From the NCBI GenBank assembly GCA_035650495.1, contig DASRHK010000119.1:7610-71609 (forward strand): DNA of 64,000 nucleotides, given 5' to 3'. Each line of letters starts with the position of its first letter. Position 1 is the stretch's first letter. Of this stretch, positions 17,044 to 25,371 are shown in pieces. The position numbers and the translations under genes were made by a program. The notes beneath the pieces are model-generated. The model had not been told where the DNA came from and made no database searches. It saw nothing but the letters and a program-made list of their open reading frames with translations. The stretch is from DASRHK01 sp035650495. Its GTDB lineage: Bacteria > Pseudomonadota > Gammaproteobacteria > Nevskiales > Nevskiaceae.

Positions 17044-18284
17044 CAGTGCGCGATCCCCGACGCGCCCGCCTCGTCGATCAGCGCGCCCGTGGTGAAGCGC
17101 TCGAGGCCGAAGCCCTCGATGAGCGGATGGCGCTTGCCGGTCGCGAGCGTGTGCGCCATGGTGAAGCCGCCCGCGGGAATCGCCTTGAAGCCGCCGGTGC
17201 CGAAGCCGCAGTTCAGATACAGGTTGTCGACCGGCGACGGCCCGAGGATCGGCGACGAATCCTTCACGACGTCGACGATGCCGGCCCATTGGCGCATCAG
17301 GCGCAGGCGCGAGAACATCGGGAACATGTCGAGCATCCCGGCGACGACGTTTTCGACCGTGTGCAGGTTGCCGCGCTGCGCATACGACGGATACAGATCG
17401 AGCCCGCCGCCGATGACGACCTCGCCCTTGTCGGTCTGGCTGATGTAGACGCCGGTCGAGGGTGAGAGCGTCACGGTGTTCAGCACCGGCTTCACCGGCT
17501 CCGACACGAACGCCTGCAGCGCGTAGCTCGTGATCGGCAGCGGCAACCCCGCAAGCGCTGCGAGCTGGCTCGTGTGTCCGGCAACCGAGAGGCACACCTT
17601 TCCGGCGACGATATCTCCGCGCGACGTCTTCACGCCGGTGATGGCGTTGCCCTGCTTGACGAAGCCGGTCACTTCGCACTGCTGGATGATGTCGACCCCG
17701 AGCTGATCCGCGCCGCGCGCGTAGCCCCAGGCGACCGCGTCGTGCCGCGCGGTTCCGCCGCGGCGCTGGATGAGCGCGCCGTAAACGGGGAAGCGACCGT
17801 CGAGCCGCAGCAGCGGCTCGATCTCGTGCACCTGCGCCGGCTCGAGCCACTCGGCGTCGATGCCGTTGACGCGCATGCCGTTCAGCACGCGGTGCGCCAT
17901 CTCGACCTGATGCCGGCTGTGCGCGAGGTTCATCATGCCGCGCTGCGACAGCATGATGTTGTAGTTGAGCTCGCGGGAAAGCCCTTCGTAGAGCTTGAGC
18001 GACAGCTCGTAGAACGCCGCCGATTCCGGAAAGAAATAGTTCGAGCGGACCACCGTCGTGTTGCGACCGGTATTGCCCCCGCCGATCCAGCCCTTCTCGA
18101 TCACCGCCACGCTGCGGACGCCGTGATTCTTCGCGAGGTAGTAGGCCGTGGCGAGCCCGTGACCACCGCCGCCGACGATGACGACGTCGTAGCGCGAGCG
18201 CGGCTCGGCGTTGCGCCAGGCCGGCTGCCAATGGCGATGACCGGTCAGCGCATTGCGGACGATCGACAGAGCGGAGTAGCGCAC
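17043..18284 (-). CDS. soxB: Sarcosine oxidase beta subunit
   Basis: A 413-residue FAD/FMN-dependent amine oxidase subunit. YDVVIVGGGGHGLATAYYLA (from about residue 32) is the FAD-binding fold. GGTARHDAVAWG contains the histidine (about 181) that covalently holds FMN in studied enzymes. NTVTLSPSTGVYISQTDKGEVVIGGG and NCGFGTGGFKAIPAGG are typical SoxB segments. It starts with GTG and is the first gene of soxBDAG. A promoter with an embedded operator lies about 30-55 bases upstream. The true substrate could be another N-methyl amino acid. Confidence 0.96.
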   Translation of the reverse strand: MRYSALSIVRNALTGHRHWQPAWRNAEPRSRYDVVIVGGGGHGLATAYYLAKNHGVRSVAVIEKGWIGGGNTGRNTTVVRSNYFFPESAAFYELSLKLYEGLSRELNYNIMLSQRGMMNLAHSRHQVEMAHRVLNGMRVNGIDAEWLEPAQVHEIEPLLRLDGRFPVYGALIQRRGGTARHDAVAWGYARGADQLGVDIIQQCEVTGFVKQGNAITGVKTSRGDIVAGKVCLSVAGHTSQLAALAGLPLPITSYALQAFVSEPVKPVLNTVTLSPSTGVYISQTDKGEVVIGGGLDLYPSYAQRGNLHTVENVVAGMLDMFPMFSRLRLMRQWAGIVDVVKDSSPILGPSPVDNLYLNCGFGTGGFKAIPAGGFTMAHTLATGKRHPLIEGFGLERFTTGALIDEAGASGIAH

Positions 18285-18310
18285 GACAGAAGCCCCAGAT
18301 GGACGCTCAC

Positions 18311-18338
18311 AACATACATTACTGTATCATGTAGGCAA
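18311..18338 (-). promoter_or_regulatory. soxB promoter with embedded operator palindrome
   Basis: On the minus strand TTGCCT (18333-18338) and TATGTT (18311-18316) form a -35/-10 pair with a 16-base spacer. The spacer is filled by the palindrome ATACATTACTGTATCATGTA (plus-strand reading, 18314-18333), which matches the 11296 site at 17 of 20 bases. Repressor binding here would block RNA polymerase. The TetR gene next door is the obvious candidate. Confidence 0.6.
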
Positions 18339-18379
18339 GCCCGGCCGCGTGGCTCCTGCCATCGGGTCGCCGGATTTCT

Positions 18380-19024
18380 TCAGGCGCCGCGGGCCGCCTG
18401 GTACTTGTCGCCCGCCAGCACGTCCAGGTAGATGCGGACGTTGCCCTCGCGCTCTTTCAGGCTTTCGCGGAAGCCGACGGCGTAATAGCCGATCTGGTGC
18501 CAGTAGAAGATGCGCGCGCGGATCAGCGCCTCGCGCGCCGGATAGCCGAAGCCGACGAAGATCTCCTTGAGGATCTCCACGCGCTCGTTGTCCACTGCAT
18601 GCACCACGTCCGCCGCCGGATGCGAGATGCGCGCCCACTCGCGCACCGCCATGTCGAACTGCGAGTCGAAGCCGTTCTCGTGGATCAGGTCGTCGGTGAT
18701 GCGCTCGAAGGCCTTCGCCGCGGCCTCCGGGCTCGAGGCCTCCACCTTCGCCGGCGTGAACCGGTTCTGCGTCTTCCAGACGACCAGCAGCTCGTTGAGC
18801 AGCTGGTGGAGATTCTTGAAGTGGTGATAGAAGCCGCCGCGCGAGATCTTCAGCCGCTTGGCGAGCCGATCGACCTTGACGCCGTCGATGCCGTCCTCGA
18901 TCAGCGCGACGCGCGCGCAATTGAGCCAGCCTTCGCGCGGCACCTTGATGTTCCCCTTGCGCGCGGGCTTGGGGATGACCAGGGTCCGCGACTGCCTGCC
19001 GGTGGAGATCCGCCGACGCTTCAT
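18380..19024 (-). CDS. TetR-family transcriptional regulator
   Basis: A 214-residue TetR-type repressor. The N-terminal helix-turn-helix is VKVDRLAKRLKISRGGFYHHFKNLHQLLNELL (roughly residues 47-78). The remaining residues form a helical ligand-binding domain with no recognisable ligand signature. ATG at 19024 is chosen; a TTG at 19045 would add 7 residues, and neither has a good ribosome site. A perfect 15-base palindrome lies 30 bases upstream, with a TATGAT -10-like sequence in its centre, indicating autoregulation. Related sites in front of soxB and between the receptor gene and purU imply it controls the whole 961-18284 cluster. Confidence 0.92.
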   Translation of the reverse strand: MKRRRISTGRQSRTLVIPKPARKGNIKVPREGWLNCARVALIEDGIDGVKVDRLAKRLKISRGGFYHHFKNLHQLLNELLVVWKTQNRFTPAKVEASSPEAAAKAFERITDDLIHENGFDSQFDMAVREWARISHPAADVVHAVDNERVEILKEIFVGFGYPAREALIRARIFYWHQIGYYAVGFRESLKEREGNVRIYLDVLAGDKYQAARGA

Positions 19025-19054
19025 GGGAGGGCGACGCCGTGACAAAGAGGCACT

Positions 19055-19069
19055 ACTGTATCATACAGT
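19055..19069. promoter_or_regulatory. Perfect palindrome upstream of tetR (autoregulatory operator)
   Basis: ACTGTATCATACAGT is a perfect inverted repeat (7-base arms, 1-base centre). It shares the ten bases ACTGTATCAT with the soxB operator at 18321-18330. On the minus strand its centre contains TATGAT, a good -10 hexamer, so a bound repressor would cover the tetR promoter. Confidence 0.65.
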
Positions 19070-19107
19070 TTATCGACAACGTCCCGGCACCGGGCGCGAG
19101 CCCGGCG

Positions 19108-19605
19108 TCAATCCCTGCGCTTGTCCTTCGGCCGCACGATCAGCGGCTCGAGGTTGGTCTGCACCTCGCGCGCGTCGAAGGCTTTCACGTCCCCTTCGTG
19201 CTTCTTGCCGTGGCGCAGCAGGATGGTGAGGATCCCTTCGTACTGGACTTCCGGCGTGATGATGTCGGTGCCGATGCGCGGTCCCCACCAATAGCGGCCG
19301 AAGCCGAAGCCGCCCGAGAAGCTCTCGTAGTAATTCGTTTGCGCCTCCGTCTGCTGGTCGGCCACGACGAAATAGTCGTAGCCGTTCGCGAGCGTCAGCT
19401 CGGCGGCGCGGTAGAGCAGATAGTTCTCCACGGTCTGGCGTGGCGTCTGCGCGTTGCCGAAGAAGCGCACCGTGTAGCGGTTCGACTCGATGCGTTGCTC
19501 GGCGTAACCCTCGCCGCCCTCGAGCGGCTGGTACGGCGTGGTCGTCGCGCATGCACTCGCCAAGAGCGACGCCGCGACAATCATTGCGATTCGGTGGGGA
19601 TTCAT
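19108..19605 (-). CDS. Putative lipoprotein (CC0125/CC1285-like family)
   Basis: A 165-residue protein with a lipoprotein signal peptide: LLASAC places the lipidated Cys at residue 19, followed by an ATTTPYQPL linker. The mature part (YTVRFFGNAQTPRQTVENYLL and RAAELTLANGYDYFVV) matches a small family of uncharacterised proteobacterial lipoproteins. No +2 aspartate is present, so outer-membrane sorting is likely. It sits between the tetR upstream region and the hybrid kinase gene, on the same strand as both. Its role is unknown. Confidence 0.8.
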   Translation of the reverse strand: MNPHRIAMIVAASLLASACATTTPYQPLEGGEGYAEQRIESNRYTVRFFGNAQTPRQTVENYLLYRAAELTLANGYDYFVVADQQTEAQTNYYESFSGGFGFGRYWWGPRIGTDIITPEVQYEGILTILLRHGKKHEGDVKAFDAREVQTNLEPLIVRPKDKRRD

Positions 19606-19657
19606 CTCGAGCCTCCTGGCGCCTACGACTGGTCCGCCGCAAGCTTTGTTCCGGATG

Positions 19658-22330
19658 TTACGCGTCCTGCATCTGATCGAGCATCGCCATCACCGCTTCG
19701 CGCACTGCGGAAAGATCGTCGCGGATGCGCGGCTCGGCCTCGACACTGCGCGCATGGGCCACGCGACCTTCGAGCGCGGCGGCCGCCTGCTTGAGCGGCG
19801 CCAGCCGGTAGAACGCGGCGGTGCCGTGGATCTGATGGCCGGCATCGCGCAGCCGCTGCATCTCGCCGGCGGCGAATGCGTCCTCGAGCTCGCGCAGCTG
19901 CAGCGGCAGCTCCTCGCGCAGCAGCGCGCGCATCTCGGCGTCCTGCGCGAGCCGGTCCGGCGCAGCCTTGGTCGGCACCACCTTCGATTCGGCCGGGGGC
20001 GGCGCGACCGCGCGCCGCGCGAACATGCGCAGCACCTGCCGCTCGTCGAACGGCTTCAGGAGATCGCCGTCCATGCCCGCGAGCGCGAGCTTGCGCCGCT
20101 CGTCCTGCTCGAAGAACGCGCTGATGCCGATGATCAGCGTGCGCTTGTCGTCGGTCTCGTTCTCGAGCGCGCGGATCTCGCGCGCAGCGCCGAGCCCGTC
20201 GAGCTCGGGCATGCGGATGTCCATCAGCACGGCGTCGGGCCGCGCTTCCTTCCAGCGCTCGACGGCTTCGCGGCCGTCGTCCGCTTCGATCGTCTTGGCG
20301 CCGAGGCCTTGCAGCAGCGCGACGATGTAGCGCCGGTTGGCGACGTTGTTGTCGGCGATCAGCACGGTGCGTCCGCCGAGCTGCGTCTCCGGAACCGCCT
20401 GCCCGGAGATCAGCTCGGAGATCGCCTGATACAGCGCGACGCGTCCGACCGATTTCGGCAGCGCGCGCGTCGCGCCCTTGGCTTTCATCGCCTCGTGCAG
20501 GCTCTGCGAAACCGATGCGATCAGGCACAACGCCGGCACGCCCATGCGCTGCAGCGCCGGCAGGACCGGATCGCCGACCGGCTGCAGCTCCTGCTCGGCC
20601 TCGGCGCGCGACATGCCGACGACGACGACATCGGGGCGCGACGCGCCGGCGCGTCCGGCCGCTTCCCGCAGCTCGGCGATGCTGCCGAGCTCGCGCACGT
20701 CCATCCCCCAGTACTCGAAGCTGTGCAGCAGCGCCAATCGCGCGGTCGTGTGCGGCTCGCACACCCACACGCGGCTGTTGCGCAGGCGATCGAACGCTTG
20801 CGCCTGTGGCGGCTCCGGCTGGCGACCGAGCAGCAGGTTCGCGCTGAACGTCGCGCCCTGTCCCTGCGCGCTCTCGACGGTGACGTTGCCGCCCATCAGC
20901 TCGGCGAGCTTGCGCGTGATGACGAGCCCGAGGCCGCTGCCCGGCTTGGTGCCGAGCTGCCGGTACGGCTGGAACAGCTGGCGCTGCTGATCGGGCGACA
21001 GGCCCACGCCGGTGTCGGTGACGCGGAACAGGACCGTCAGCTGACGCGGCTCCTCGCGCTCCTTGAGCACGCGCAGCACCACTTCGCCGCGCTCGGTGAA
21101 CTTGATCGCGTTCGACAGCAGATTGGTCAGCAACTGGCGGATGCGCTGGGCGTCGCCGATCAGCTGGCGCGGCACGTCGTGATAGATGATGTGCACGAGC
21201 TCGAGGTTCTTGTCGTAGGCGAGCGGCGCCAGCATCGCGATGACGTCCTCGACGCAATCCTCGAGGTCGAACGGCGCGTCGTTGAGCTGCAGGCGGCCGG
21301 CCTCGATGCGGCTCCAGTCCAACAGGTCGTTGACCATCGCGAGCAGGCCGTGCGCCGACTTCGAAAGGGTCTGCACCTGCTCGGCGATCGGCCCCGGCAG
21401 GCTCGCGCGCGTCAGCAGGTCGGAATAGCCGATGATCGCCGCGAGCGGGGTGCGCAGCTCGTGGCTGATCTGCGCATAGAGCTCGCCCTTCACGCGCGAT
21501 GCGGTCTCGGTTTCCTCGACGCTGCGCTCGAGCTGGCGCAGCTTCGCGCGCTCGTCGGAGAGCTCGCGCCGCAGGCGGCCCGTCTCCTGCTCCATCCAGC
21601 CGCGATAGCGATCCTGCGCCTCCAGCAATTGCTTGCCGATGCTGTTGATCGACTCGGAGAGCTCTCCGGTCACGCCAACCGCCGAAGCCGGCGCGCGCGA
21701 TTCGAGCCGGCCGAGCGCGAGGTTGCGCGCGGCATCGCGCAAGGTCGCCTGCCAGCGCGCGAGGCGTCCGATGCCGATCGTCGCCATCAGCAAGCCGATG
21801 CCGAGCCCGCCGAGCGCGTAGTTCAGGAAGCGGCGCAGGCGCGCCAGCACGCGCGGGTCGGTGCTCGTCGGACGCAGCACGAGATGCACCGACGGCGGCG
21901 CCGGCGGACGGATCTCGTCGATCGGCCGCGGCACCGCCTCGAGCGTCATCCTGAGGTCGGTCTTCTCCTCGAGCAGCGACAGCGCATCGGGCAGCAAGCC
22001 GGTTGCAGCCTTGCCGCCGGAGCGCCCATAGGCGAGCTGATCGCCGAGCGCGCCGCGGATCTCCAGCTCGCCGACCTGCGGGTGCAGGCGCAGCACGAGC
22101 CGCACCAGCCGGCCGAGCGCTTCCTTGTCGTTGGTCGCGAGCGATGGCGCCGCGGCCTGCGCGATCAGCGGCACCAGATCGCGCGCCCCGTCGCTGCGGG
22201 CCTGGTCCTGCGCGCGGAACTCGACGATCACGCCGCTCACCGCCGCGAGCGCGAGCGCGAACAGCATCGGCCAGATGAGCCAGGTCCATCCGGCGAAGCG
22301 CCACTGCATGCGTGATGCGGCTACGGCCAA
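19658..22330 (-). CDS. BarA-like tripartite hybrid sensor histidine kinase
   Basis: An 890-residue membrane kinase. TM segments lie near residues 16-38 and 170-190 and flank a periplasmic domain. A HAMP-like region, a coiled coil and HisKA (SHELRTP, His290) follow, then an HATPase with the G-box LGTKPGSGLGL. A degenerate receiver has GMS where the phosphoacceptor Asp should be, and a complete receiver has Asp704. A C-terminal HPt domain has His835 in HQIHGTAAFY. This is BarA architecture, and rlmD lies near barA in some gammaproteobacteria. A TTG start is chosen because GGAG lies 5 bases upstream; ATG at 22309 lacks one. No response regulator gene is nearby. Confidence 0.9.
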   Translation of the reverse strand: MAVAASRMQWRFAGWTWLIWPMLFALALAAVSGVIVEFRAQDQARSDGARDLVPLIAQAAAPSLATNDKEALGRLVRLVLRLHPQVGELEIRGALGDQLAYGRSGGKAATGLLPDALSLLEEKTDLRMTLEAVPRPIDEIRPPAPPSVHLVLRPTSTDPRVLARLRRFLNYALGGLGIGLLMATIGIGRLARWQATLRDAARNLALGRLESRAPASAVGVTGELSESINSIGKQLLEAQDRYRGWMEQETGRLRRELSDERAKLRQLERSVEETETASRVKGELYAQISHELRTPLAAIIGYSDLLTRASLPGPIAEQVQTLSKSAHGLLAMVNDLLDWSRIEAGRLQLNDAPFDLEDCVEDVIAMLAPLAYDKNLELVHIIYHDVPRQLIGDAQRIRQLLTNLLSNAIKFTERGEVVLRVLKEREEPRQLTVLFRVTDTGVGLSPDQQRQLFQPYRQLGTKPGSGLGLVITRKLAELMGGNVTVESAQGQGATFSANLLLGRQPEPPQAQAFDRLRNSRVWVCEPHTTARLALLHSFEYWGMDVRELGSIAELREAAGRAGASRPDVVVVGMSRAEAEQELQPVGDPVLPALQRMGVPALCLIASVSQSLHEAMKAKGATRALPKSVGRVALYQAISELISGQAVPETQLGGRTVLIADNNVANRRYIVALLQGLGAKTIEADDGREAVERWKEARPDAVLMDIRMPELDGLGAAREIRALENETDDKRTLIIGISAFFEQDERRKLALAGMDGDLLKPFDERQVLRMFARRAVAPPPAESKVVPTKAAPDRLAQDAEMRALLREELPLQLRELEDAFAAGEMQRLRDAGHQIHGTAAFYRLAPLKQAAAALEGRVAHARSVEAEPRIRDDLSAVREAVMAMLDQMQDA

Positions 22331-22370
22331 GACAACTCCGACCCCGGTTCAAACAATTAAACTACGCGCG

Positions 22371-23276
22371 ATGGACTCTCCCGCCCCCGCGCCCCGAACG
22401 ATTTCCGATTGTATCGGCAACACGCCGCAGGTCGCGCTCAGCCGCCTGCCGGGGATCGGCAGCAATCGGCTGTTCGTCAAGCTCGAGGGCAACAATCCCG
22501 CCGGCTCGGTCAAGGATCGGCCTGCCTACTCGATGATCCGGCGCGCCGCCGAGCGCGGCGAGATCAAGGCCGGCGACACCCTGATCGAGGCGACCTCCGG
22601 CAATACCGGCATCGCGCTCGCGATGGCCGCGGCGATGATGGGCATGCGCATGGTGCTGATCATGCCGGAGCACCTGTCGGTCGAGCGCCGCGCGGTGATG
22701 AAAGCGTTCGGCGCGGAGATCATCCTGGTCACGCAGAAGCAAGGCATGGAAGGCGCGCGCGACCTCGCCGACCAGATGGAGCGCGACGGCAAGGGTCGCG
22801 TGCTCAATCAATTCGCCAATCCCGACAATCCGCGCGCGCATTACGAAGGCACCGGCCCGGAGATCTGGCGCGACACCCAGGGCGGCATCACCCACTTCGT
22901 CTCCTCGATGGGCACGACCGGCACGATCATGGGCTGCTCGCAGTTCCTGAAGGAGAAGAATCCGAAGATCCAGATCGTCGGCGTGCAGCCGGATGGCGAG
23001 TCGTCGATCCCCGGCATCCGCAAGTGGCCGGAAGCGTATCTGCCGAAGATCTTCGATCGCGCGCGCGTGGATCGCGTCATCGAGGTGAGCACCAAGGACG
23101 CGGAGGAGACCACCAAGGCGCTCGCCAAGGTCGAGGGCATCTTCTGCGGGCCGTCGTCCGGCGGCACGGTGTTCGCGGCATTGCAGATGTGTCGCGAGCT
23201 CAACGGCGCGACGCTCGTCGCCATCCTTCCCGATCGCGGCGACCGCTACATCTCGACCGGGCTGTTCCCGGCATGA
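22371..23276 (+). CDS. cysM: Cysteine synthase B (O-acetylserine sulfhydrylase)
   Basis: A 301-residue PLP enzyme that makes cysteine from O-acetylserine and sulfide or thiosulfate. The PLP lysine is Lys48 in NPAGSVKDRPA, the phosphate loop is ATSGNTGIALA, and the C-terminal PLP-anchoring Ser lies in FCGPSSGGTVF. The length and the ISDCIGNTPQVAL start favour CysM over CysK. It diverges from the hybrid kinase with 40 bases between starts, and its stop overlaps the next gene by 4 bases. It would use sulfide made from sulfate imported by the system at 47973-54079. Confidence 0.93.
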   Translation: MDSPAPAPRTISDCIGNTPQVALSRLPGIGSNRLFVKLEGNNPAGSVKDRPAYSMIRRAAERGEIKAGDTLIEATSGNTGIALAMAAAMMGMRMVLIMPEHLSVERRAVMKAFGAEIILVTQKQGMEGARDLADQMERDGKGRVLNQFANPDNPRAHYEGTGPEIWRDTQGGITHFVSSMGTTGTIMGCSQFLKEKNPKIQIVGVQPDGESSIPGIRKWPEAYLPKIFDRARVDRVIEVSTKDAEETTKALAKVEGIFCGPSSGGTVFAALQMCRELNGATLVAILPDRGDRYISTGLFPA

Positions 23277-24049
23277 AGGAAAACGTTCTGGTCTTCGACA
23301 TCGAGACCATTCCCGACCTCGACGGCGGCCGCAAGCTCCACAACCTGCACGGACTCTCCGACGACGACGTCGCCGCGGCGATGGCGTCGATGCGCCAGCA
23401 GGCGCGCGGCACCGATTTCCAGCCTGTGCATCTGCATCGCATCGTCGCGATCTCGGTGGTGCTGCGCTCGAGCGACGGCTTGAAGGTGCTCTCGCTCGGC
23501 GACGAATCGACCGGCGAAGGCGAGCTGGTCAAGAAATTCTTCGACGGCGTCGAGCGCTACAAGCCGATCCTGGTTTCGTGGAACGGCACCGGCTTCGATC
23601 TGCCGGTGCTGCACTATCGGGCGCTCGTGCACGGCGTGACCGCGAAGCGTTACTGGGATTGCGGCTATTTCGACCGCGACACCAAGTGGAACAATTACCA
23701 GAAGCGCTACGAGTTCCAGCACACCGACATCATGGACGTGATGGGCCTCTATCAAGGCCGCAACAACGCGCCGCTGCACGAGGTGTCGATCCTGCTCGGC
23801 TTCCCCGGCAAGCTCGGCATGGACGGCTCGCAGGTGTTCGCGGCATGGCGCGCGGGGCGCCTCGCCGAGATTCGCGCGTACTGCGAGACCGACGTGCTCA
23901 ACACCTATCTCATCTATCTGCGCTTCCAGCTCATGCGCGGCTATCTCACCCCCGAGGACTACGCGACCGAGATCGCCAACGTGCGCAGCCTGCTCTCCGC
24001 AGCCAACGCGCCGGCGCATCTGGTCGAATACAACTCACTCTGGAAATGA
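23273..24049 (+). CDS. Predicted 3'-5' exonuclease (PolB-like exonuclease family)
   Basis: A 258-residue RNase H-fold exonuclease of the family called predicted 3'-5' exonuclease related to the DNA polymerase B exonuclease domain. ExoI is DIETIPD (residues 9-15), ExoII includes SWNGTGFDLPVL, and ExoIII is YCETDVLNTY. All acidic metal ligands seem to be present. It lies between cysM and rlmD with 4-base overlaps on both sides, so the three are co-translated. The nucleic-acid substrate is unknown. Confidence 0.9.
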   Translation: MKENVLVFDIETIPDLDGGRKLHNLHGLSDDDVAAAMASMRQQARGTDFQPVHLHRIVAISVVLRSSDGLKVLSLGDESTGEGELVKKFFDGVERYKPILVSWNGTGFDLPVLHYRALVHGVTAKRYWDCGYFDRDTKWNNYQKRYEFQHTDIMDVMGLYQGRNNAPLHEVSILLGFPGKLGMDGSQVFAAWRAGRLAEIRAYCETDVLNTYLIYLRFQLMRGYLTPEDYATEIANVRSLLSAANAPAHLVEYNSLWK

Positions 24050-25371
24050 GGGCGAATCGGAAACCGCTGCCGCTCGAGGAATTCGAAGCGGCGATCGTCG
24101 ACCTCACCGAAGAAGGCCGCGGTGTTGCGCGCGTCGAAGGCAAGGTCGTCTTCGTCGAGGGCGCGTTGCCCGGTGAGCAGGTGAAGTACCGGCTGACGCG
24201 CAAGCGTCGCGACGCCGACGAAGGCGAAGTCACTGCGATCCTCACGCCGTCGCCCGACCGTGTGGCGCCGCCCTGCCCGCACTTCGGCTTGTGCGGAGGC
24301 TGCTCGGTGCAGCATCTGTCGCCGCAGGCGCAGCTGCGGCTGAAGGAGAAGCAGCTCCTCGACGCGCTCCAGCGCATCGGCAAGGTGAAGCCGGAAGAGA
24401 TCGCGGCGCCGCTGTCCGGCCCGACGTGGGGCTATCGTCGCCGCGCGCGACTGTCGGTGAAGCACGTGCCGAAGAAAGGCCGCGTGCTGGTCGGCTTCCG
24501 TGAGCGGCTGTCGCCGTTCGTCGCAGCGATCGATTCGTGCGCGGTGCTCGATCCGCGCGTCGGCAGCAAGCTCAAAGCGCTGGCGACGCTGATCGGCGAG
24601 CTGTCGCTCCGCGATCAGATCCCGCAGATCGAAGTCGCGGCGGTCGACGTCGTCGCGCTCGTGTTGCGCGTCATGCGCCCGCCGATCGTCGACGATCTCG
24701 CGAAGCTGCGCGCATTCGCGGCGGAACACGAGGTGCGCTTCCATCTGCAGCCCGGCGGCTACGACAGCGTCGCGCCGCTCGATCCGATCGACACGCCGTT
24801 GACCTACTCGCCCGACGGCAGCGATCTGCGGCTCGAATTCGGGCCGACCGATTTCATCCAGGTCAACGGCGAGGTGAATCAGCGCATGGTGCAGCAGGCG
24901 CTCGAGTGGCTCGACGTGCGCGCGGGCGACCAAGTGCTGGAGCTGTTCTGCGGGCTCGGTAATTTCACGCTGCCGCTCGCGCGCGCGGGCGCGCAGGTCA
25001 CTGCCGTCGAAGGCGACGCGGGATTGGTCCGACGCGCGGAGCAGAACGCGCAACGCAACGGCCTCACTGCGCGCTTCGTGAAAAGCGATCTCTTCACGCC
25101 GGATGCGCACACGCCGTGGCTGACCCAGAACTATGCGCGCGTGCTGCTCGATCCGCCGCGCGCGGGTGCTACGGAAATGATTCCGCACATCGCAAAGTCC
25201 GGCGCCGAGCGCATCGTCTACGTCTCGTGCCATCCGGGCACACTTGCGCGCGACGTCGGCGCGCTCGTGCATCAGCATGGCTATCGGCTGGTGCGGGCGG
25301 GCGTGATGGACATGTTCCCGCATACGAGCCACGTCGAGTCGATGGCTTTGCTGGTGCGCGATGGGGACTGA
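24046..25371 (+). CDS. rlmD: 23S rRNA (uracil-1939-C5)-methyltransferase
   Basis: A 441-residue RumA/RlmD enzyme. An N-terminal TRAM domain (about 12-66) is followed by the [4Fe-4S] ligands Cys77, Cys83, Cys86 (CPHFGLCGGC) and Cys165. A class I methyltransferase domain follows with LELFCGLGNFTLPLA. The catalytic segment is YVSCHPGTLARDV, and the substrate motif is LLDPPRAG. Presence of all four Fe-S cysteines points to RlmD over the related RlmC and TrmA. Its 3' end overlaps the CYTH fusion gene by 11 bases. Confidence 0.94.
   Translation: MRANRKPLPLEEFEAAIVDLTEEGRGVARVEGKVVFVEGALPGEQVKYRLTRKRRDADEGEVTAILTPSPDRVAPPCPHFGLCGGCSVQHLSPQAQLRLKEKQLLDALQRIGKVKPEEIAAPLSGPTWGYRRRARLSVKHVPKKGRVLVGFRERLSPFVAAIDSCAVLDPRVGSKLKALATLIGELSLRDQIPQIEVAAVDVVALVLRVMRPPIVDDLAKLRAFAAEHEVRFHLQPGGYDSVAPLDPIDTPLTYSPDGSDLRLEFGPTDFIQVNGEVNQRMVQQALEWLDVRAGDQVLELFCGLGNFTLPLARAGAQVTAVEGDAGLVRRAEQNAQRNGLTARFVKSDLFTPDAHTPWLTQNYARVLLDPPRAGATEMIPHIAKSGAERIVYVSCHPGTLARDVGALVHQHGYRLVRAGVMDMFPHTSHVESMALLVRDGD

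Noticed and set aside
19088..19103. Hairpin CCGGGC-GCGA-GCCCGG between the lipoprotein gene and tetR
   Set aside because: It has a good stem but no U-tract in either direction. It may be chance in GC-rich DNA.
19538..22315. 925-codon plus-strand open frame opposite the hybrid kinase
   Set aside because: Codon-bias shadow: no domain, Arg/Gln/His-rich composition, and the minus-strand frame encodes a full histidine kinase.
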